Origin: Streptomyces alfalfae
GTDB taxonomy: Bacteria > Actinomycetota > Actinomycetes > Streptomycetales > Streptomycetaceae
Direction of reading: 5' to 3'
Assembly (NCBI RefSeq): GCF_004127445.1
Contig: NZ_QEXM01000048.1
Coordinates: 62,001-126,000 of the forward strand
DNA length: 64,000 nucleotides
Shown: piece by piece, positions 60,493-64,000 of the stretch
How positions within the stretch are numbered: the stretch's first letter is position 1
How the letters are laid out: every line of letters begins with the position of its first letter
Notes under the pieces: generated by a model
Database searches by the model: none
What the model saw: only the letters and a program-made list of their open reading frames with translations
Told to the model about the DNA's origin: nothing
Program-made: the position numbers and the translations under genes

Positions 60493-61195
60493 GTCGAACG
60501 AGGGAACACCGCAGGGGTCGAACGAGGTGGCACCGCACGGGTCGAGCGGACCGACACCGCACGAGTCGAACCAATCGAATCAGGGGTTCCAGAACCCCGT
60601 CGCGGGCTTCGGCGTGACCTTCAAGGCCATGTTCAAGAAGCGGCTGACCGAGCAGTATCCGGAGCAGCAGAAGATCACCGCTCCCCGCTTCCACGGCAGG
60701 CACCAGCTGAACCGCCATCCGGACGGCCTGGAGAAGTGCGTCGGCTGTGAGCTCTGCGCCTGGGCCTGCCCCGCGGACGCCATCTATGTGGAGGGCGCGG
60801 ACAACACGGAAGAGGAGCGGTACTCACCGGGCGAGCGGTACGGCCGCGTCTACCAGATCAACTACGCCCGCTGCATCTTCTGCGGCCTGTGCATCGAGGC
60901 GTGCCCCACGCGCGCGCTGACGATGACGAACGAGTTCGAGCTGGCCGACACCAGCCGCCAGAACCTCATCTACACCAAGGAGCAGCTGCTCGCCGGCCTG
61001 GAGGAGGGCATGGTCGAGAGCCCGCACTCGATCTTCCCCGGCATGGACGAGCAGGACTACTACCGCGGTCTGGTCACCGAGGCCGCCCCCGGGACGGTGC
61101 CCCAGGTCGCCCGCTCCAAGAGCGAGACGCCCCAGGAGGCGGCCTCCGACTTCGGGGACGGCGAACCGGCGTCGGAGAAGGTGATCGGCCGATGA
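60485..61195 (+). CDS. nuoI: NADH-quinone oxidoreductase subunit I
   Basis: A 236-aa ferredoxin-like subunit with two [4Fe-4S] clusters (N6a/N6b): CVGCELCAWACP and CIFCGLCIEACP. The first about 35 residues are a Ser/Asn/Gly/Glu-rich low-complexity extension (GTPQGSNEVAPHGSSGPTPH) encoded by related 15-20 bp repeats. It overlaps the end of nuoH by eight bases. Confidence 0.96.
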   Translation: MAESNEGTPQGSNEVAPHGSSGPTPHESNQSNQGFQNPVAGFGVTFKAMFKKRLTEQYPEQQKITAPRFHGRHQLNRHPDGLEKCVGCELCAWACPADAIYVEGADNTEEERYSPGERYGRVYQINYARCIFCGLCIEACPTRALTMTNEFELADTSRQNLIYTKEQLLAGLEEGMVESPHSIFPGMDEQDYYRGLVTEAAPGTVPQVARSKSETPQEAASDFGDGEPASEKVIGR

Positions 61196-62061
61196 CGCAG
61201 CTCGCCGCCTACTCCACCTCCACCGGCGAGGCAGTCCAGTTCTGGGTGCTCGGCACGGTCGCCGTCGTCGGCGCCCTGTGCACGATCCTCATGAAGAAGG
61301 CCGTGCACAGCGCGCTGTGCCTCGCCGGGACCATGATCATCCTGGCCGTCTTCTACCTCGCCAACGGCGCGTACTTCCTGGGCATCGTGCAGATCGTCGT
61401 CTACACCGGCGCGATCATGATGCTCTTCCTCTTCGTGGTCATGCTCGTCGGCGTCACCGCCGCCGACTCGCTGAAGGAGACCATCAAGGGCCAGCGCTGG
61501 CTGGCCCTCCTGTGCGGTCTCGGCTTCGCGGTGCTGCTCTTCGCGGGCATCGGCAACGCCTCGGTGAAGGAGTTCAACGGCCTCGCCGAGGCGAACTCCG
61601 GCGGCAACGTGGAGGGCCTCGCGGGGCTCATCTTCACGAAGTACGTCTTCGCCTTCGAGATCACCGGCGCCCTGCTCATCACGGCCACGGTCGGCGCGAT
61701 GGTGCTGACCCACCGCGAGCGCACGGAGCGCGCCAAGACCCAGCGCGAGATGGCCGAGGAGCGCGTGCGCGAGGGCAAGCACCTGCCGCCCCTGCCCGCC
61801 CCTGGCGTGTACGCCCGGCACAACGCCGTGGACGTCGCGGGCCTGCTCCCCGACGGCTCGCCCTCGGAGCTCACGGTCAACAGGACGCTGCGCGAGCGCG
61901 GCCAGATCCGTGACGTGTCGAGTGAGGCCCTGGATGACCTGCGGGCGCTGGAGCAGCGCTCCGCCGACCGTCTGGAGCGGCCCGACGTGCGCAGGACCGA
62001 CATCGGGCGGCCCGGCATCGGGCGGACCGACGTCGAGCGGACCGAGGAGGCGTCGAAGTGA
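61192..62061 (+). CDS. nuoJ: NADH-quinone oxidoreductase subunit J
   Basis: A 289-aa membrane subunit with five helices. The conserved core is ANGAYFLGIVQIVVYTGAIMMLFLFVVML. It ends in a long cytosolic tail (about 110 residues) with RTDIGRPGIGRTDVER, a small repeat of the IGR type. The family's core is about 170 residues, so the tail is lineage-specific. ATG overlaps the nuoI stop. Confidence 0.95.
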   Translation: MTQLAAYSTSTGEAVQFWVLGTVAVVGALCTILMKKAVHSALCLAGTMIILAVFYLANGAYFLGIVQIVVYTGAIMMLFLFVVMLVGVTAADSLKETIKGQRWLALLCGLGFAVLLFAGIGNASVKEFNGLAEANSGGNVEGLAGLIFTKYVFAFEITGALLITATVGAMVLTHRERTERAKTQREMAEERVREGKHLPPLPAPGVYARHNAVDVAGLLPDGSPSELTVNRTLRERGQIRDVSSEALDDLRALEQRSADRLERPDVRRTDIGRPGIGRTDVERTEEASK

Positions 62062-62357
62062 ACCCCGTGAACTACCTGTACCTGGCTTCCCTGTTGTTCG
62101 CGATCGGCGCGACCGGCGTGCTCATCAGGCGGAACGCGATCGTGGTGTTCATGTGCATCGAGCTCATGCTCAACGCCTGCAACCTCGCGCTCGTGGCCTT
62201 CTCCCGGATGCACGGCAATCTCGACGGCCAGATCATCGCCTTCTTCACGATGGTCGTCGCCGCCGCGGAGGTCGTGGTCGGGCTCGCGATCATCGTGTCG
62301 CTGTTCCGTTCCCGCCACTCGGCCTCGGTCGACGACGCCAGCCTGATGAAGCTGTGA
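62058..62357 (+). CDS. nuoK: NADH-quinone oxidoreductase subunit K
   Basis: A 99-aa subunit with three transmembrane helices. The conserved glutamates in helices two and three are visible (FMCIELMLNACNLALVAF and AAAEVVVGLAIIVSLFRSR), both needed for proton transfer. GTG start overlaps the nuoJ stop by GTGA. Confidence 0.97.
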   Translation: MNPVNYLYLASLLFAIGATGVLIRRNAIVVFMCIELMLNACNLALVAFSRMHGNLDGQIIAFFTMVVAAAEVVVGLAIIVSLFRSRHSASVDDASLMKL

Positions 62358-62367
62358 GGGGCTGAAA

Positions 62368-64000
62368 GTGGAGAACCTGATTGCGCTGCTCGTCGCGGCG
62401 CCCCTGCTCGGAGCGGCCGTGCTGCTGTGCGGCGGGCGGGCGCTCGACCGTGTGGGCCACTGGCTCGGCACGCTGCTCGCGGCGGCCTCCTTCGTCTTCG
62501 CCGTCGTGCTGTTCACCGACATGCTGGGCAAGGGCGCCGAGGAGCGCACGCTGTCGCAGCACCTGTTCAGCTGGATCCCCGTCGAGGGCTTCCAGGCGGA
62601 CGTCGCCTTCCAGCTCGACCAGCTGTCGATGACGTTCGTCCTGCTCATCTCCGGCGTCGGCACCCTGATCCACGTCTATTCGATCGGGTACATGGAGCAC
62701 GACGAGCGGCGCCGCCGCTTCTTCGGGTACCTGAACCTCTTCCTCGCGGCGATGCTCCTCCTGGTGCTCGCCGACAACTACCTCCTGCTGTACGTCGGCT
62801 GGGAGGGCGTCGGCCTCGCCTCGTACCTCCTGATCGGCTTCTGGCAGCACAAGCCCAGCGCGGCCACCGCCGCGAAGAAGGCCTTCCTGGTCAACCGCGT
62901 CGGTGACGTGGGCTTGTCCATCGCCATCATGCTGATGTTCACCACCTTCGGGACGTTCGCCTTCGGGCCGGTCCTGGAGGCCACGGGGCAGACGTCGGAG
63001 GGCAAGCTGACCGCCATCGGCCTGATGCTGCTGCTCGCCGCGTGCGGCAAGTCCGCCCAGGTGCCGCTGCAGTCCTGGCTCGGTGACGCGATGGAGGGCC
63101 CGACCCCGGTCTCGGCCCTCATCCACGCGGCCACGATGGTCACCGCCGGCGTGTACCTGATCGTCCGCTCCGGCGCGATCTTCAACGGAGCGCCGGACGC
63201 GCAGCTCGTCGTCACCATCGTCGGAGCGGTCACGCTCCTCTTCGGCGCGATCGTCGGTTGTGCGAAGGACGACATCAAGAAGGCCCTGGCGGGTTCGACG
63301 ATGTCCCAGATCGGCTACATGATCCTGGCCGCCGGCCTCGGCCCCATCGGCTACGTCTTCGCGATCATGCACCTGGTGACGCACGGCTTCTTCAAGGCCG
63401 GGCTCTTCCTCGGCGCCGGTTCGGTCATGCACGGCATGAACGACGAGGTCAACATGCGCAAGTACGGCGGCCTGCGGAAGTACATGCCGGTCACCTTCGT
63501 GACCTTCGGCCTCGGCTATCTGGCCATCATCGGCTTCCCCGGTCTGTCCGGCTTCTTCTCCAAGGACAAGATCATCGAGGCGGCGTTCGCCAAGGGCGGC
63601 GCCGAAGGCTGGATCCTCGGCTCGGTGGCGCTCCTGGGCGCGGCCATCACCGCGTACTACATGACGCGCGTGATGATCATGACCTTCTTCGGGGAGGAGC
63701 GCTGGCGCCACCGGGCGACCGCCTCCCCGGCGCAGCCGAGCGCGGAGCCCGCGGCGCAGACCGAGGGGGCGCACGACGAACCGCACCCGCACGAGTCGCC
63801 GAAGTCCATGACGATCCCGATGATCGTGCTCGCCTTCGGGTCGGTCTTCGCGGGCGGCTTCTTCAGCATCGGCGACCGGTTCACGCACTGGCTGGAGCCG
63901 GTCACGCACCACGACCACGGCGACTCGCCGCTCAGCGCCGCCACGGTCACGGGCGCCACCATGGTGGTCCTCGTCATCGGCGTCGCCCTGGCCTACGTGC
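62368..64000 (+). CDS. nuoL: NADH-quinone oxidoreductase subunit L (partial, cut by the window edge)
   Basis: At least 544 codons of the large antiporter-like proton pump. Motifs are HVYSIGYMEHDERRRRFFGYLN, LLLYVGWEGVGLASYLLIGFW, the conserved lysine in GLMLLLAACGKSAQVPLQSWLGDAMEGPTPVSALIHAATMV, and HLVTHGFFKAGLFLGAGSVMH. The GTG start follows AGGGGCTGAAA. A charged insert (QTEGAHDEPHPHESPKS) lies between late helices. The C-terminal amphipathic beam helix lies beyond the window. Confidence 0.96.
   Translation, partial: MENLIALLVAAPLLGAAVLLCGGRALDRVGHWLGTLLAAASFVFAVVLFTDMLGKGAEERTLSQHLFSWIPVEGFQADVAFQLDQLSMTFVLLISGVGTLIHVYSIGYMEHDERRRRFFGYLNLFLAAMLLLVLADNYLLLYVGWEGVGLASYLLIGFWQHKPSAATAAKKAFLVNRVGDVGLSIAIMLMFTTFGTFAFGPVLEATGQTSEGKLTAIGLMLLLAACGKSAQVPLQSWLGDAMEGPTPVSALIHAATMVTAGVYLIVRSGAIFNGAPDAQLVVTIVGAVTLLFGAIVGCAKDDIKKALAGSTMSQIGYMILAAGLGPIGYVFAIMHLVTHGFFKAGLFLGAGSVMHGMNDEVNMRKYGGLRKYMPVTFVTFGLGYLAIIGFPGLSGFFSKDKIIEAAFAKGGAEGWILGSVALLGAAITAYYMTRVMIMTFFGEERWRHRATASPAQPSAEPAAQTEGAHDEPHPHESPKSMTIPMIVLAFGSVFAGGFFSIGDRFTHWLEPVTHHDHGDSPLSAATVTGATMVVLVIGVALAYV

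Overview
The window is about 72% G+C, with many GTG starts, 4-base ATGA/GTGA gene overlaps and a futalosine-type menaquinone pathway. It comes from a Streptomyces or a very close actinomycete. From memory, the gene order (cold-shock protein, mqnA, Ser/Thr kinase, EccC block, Tad pilus block, mqnC, menG, nuoA-L) follows a core-chromosome segment of Streptomyces coelicolor. No tRNA, rRNA, IS element, prophage or CRISPR array was seen.

Layout. 0-2.5 kb: RsbW-like ATPase, a small membrane peptide coupled to a molybdopterin oxidoreductase, and a decayed TPR-like gene. 2.5-4.3 kb: azlCD amino-acid exporter divergent from an XRE-cupin regulator, with a run of phased repeats at the promoter. 4.3-11.8 kb: RpiR regulator divergent from a translationally coupled operon (C45 acyl-peptidase plus five-gene Dpp/Opp-type peptide ABC importer). 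11.8-12.7 kb: non-coding GC-rich mosaic repeat. 12.7-16.4 kb: cold-shock gene with structured leader, mqnA, and a membrane Ser/Thr kinase broken by a one-base frameshift. 16.6-29.7 kb: a compact type VII secretion (ESX/WXG100)-like cluster. It has one EssC/EccC-type ATPase, three WXG100 proteins, two large paralogous proteins with glycine/alanine-rich C-terminal hydrophobic segments, two related cytosolic proteins of about 275 aa, a PH-like protein, a secreted protein and a lipoprotein. 29.8-31 kb: DinB protein and a gene-free stretch with a candidate promoter. 31-41.7 kb: Tad/Flp pilus operon ending in a LysM-BTAD membrane protein and a prepilin peptidase. 41.8-49.6 kb: mqnC, an amidohydrolase-like fragment protein, menG, a zinc-ribbon membrane protein, a GNAT, a geranylgeranyl-reductase-family (MenJ-like) enzyme and an ABM-domain protein. 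49.7-50.6 kb: NlpC/P60 cell-wall hydrolase. 51.4-64 kb: nuoA to nuoL (cut by the right edge), preceded by a Rex-type operator lying between candidate -35 and -10 boxes.

Functional themes. (1) Respiration: menaquinone is made by MqnA/MqnC, methylated by MenG, perhaps hydrogenated by the MenJ-like reductase, and reduced by complex I; the nuo promoter looks NADH/NAD+-controlled through Rex. (2) Cell surface: Tad pilus, type VII-like export and NlpC/P60 hydrolase. (3) Uptake and hydrolysis of a peptide-like or acylated nutrient through the C45/ABC/RpiR locus. The best candidate for a poorly described system is the stand-alone EssC/WXG100 cluster with its two paralogous hydrophobic-tailed proteins and none of the usual EccB/EccD/EccE/MycP genes beside it.
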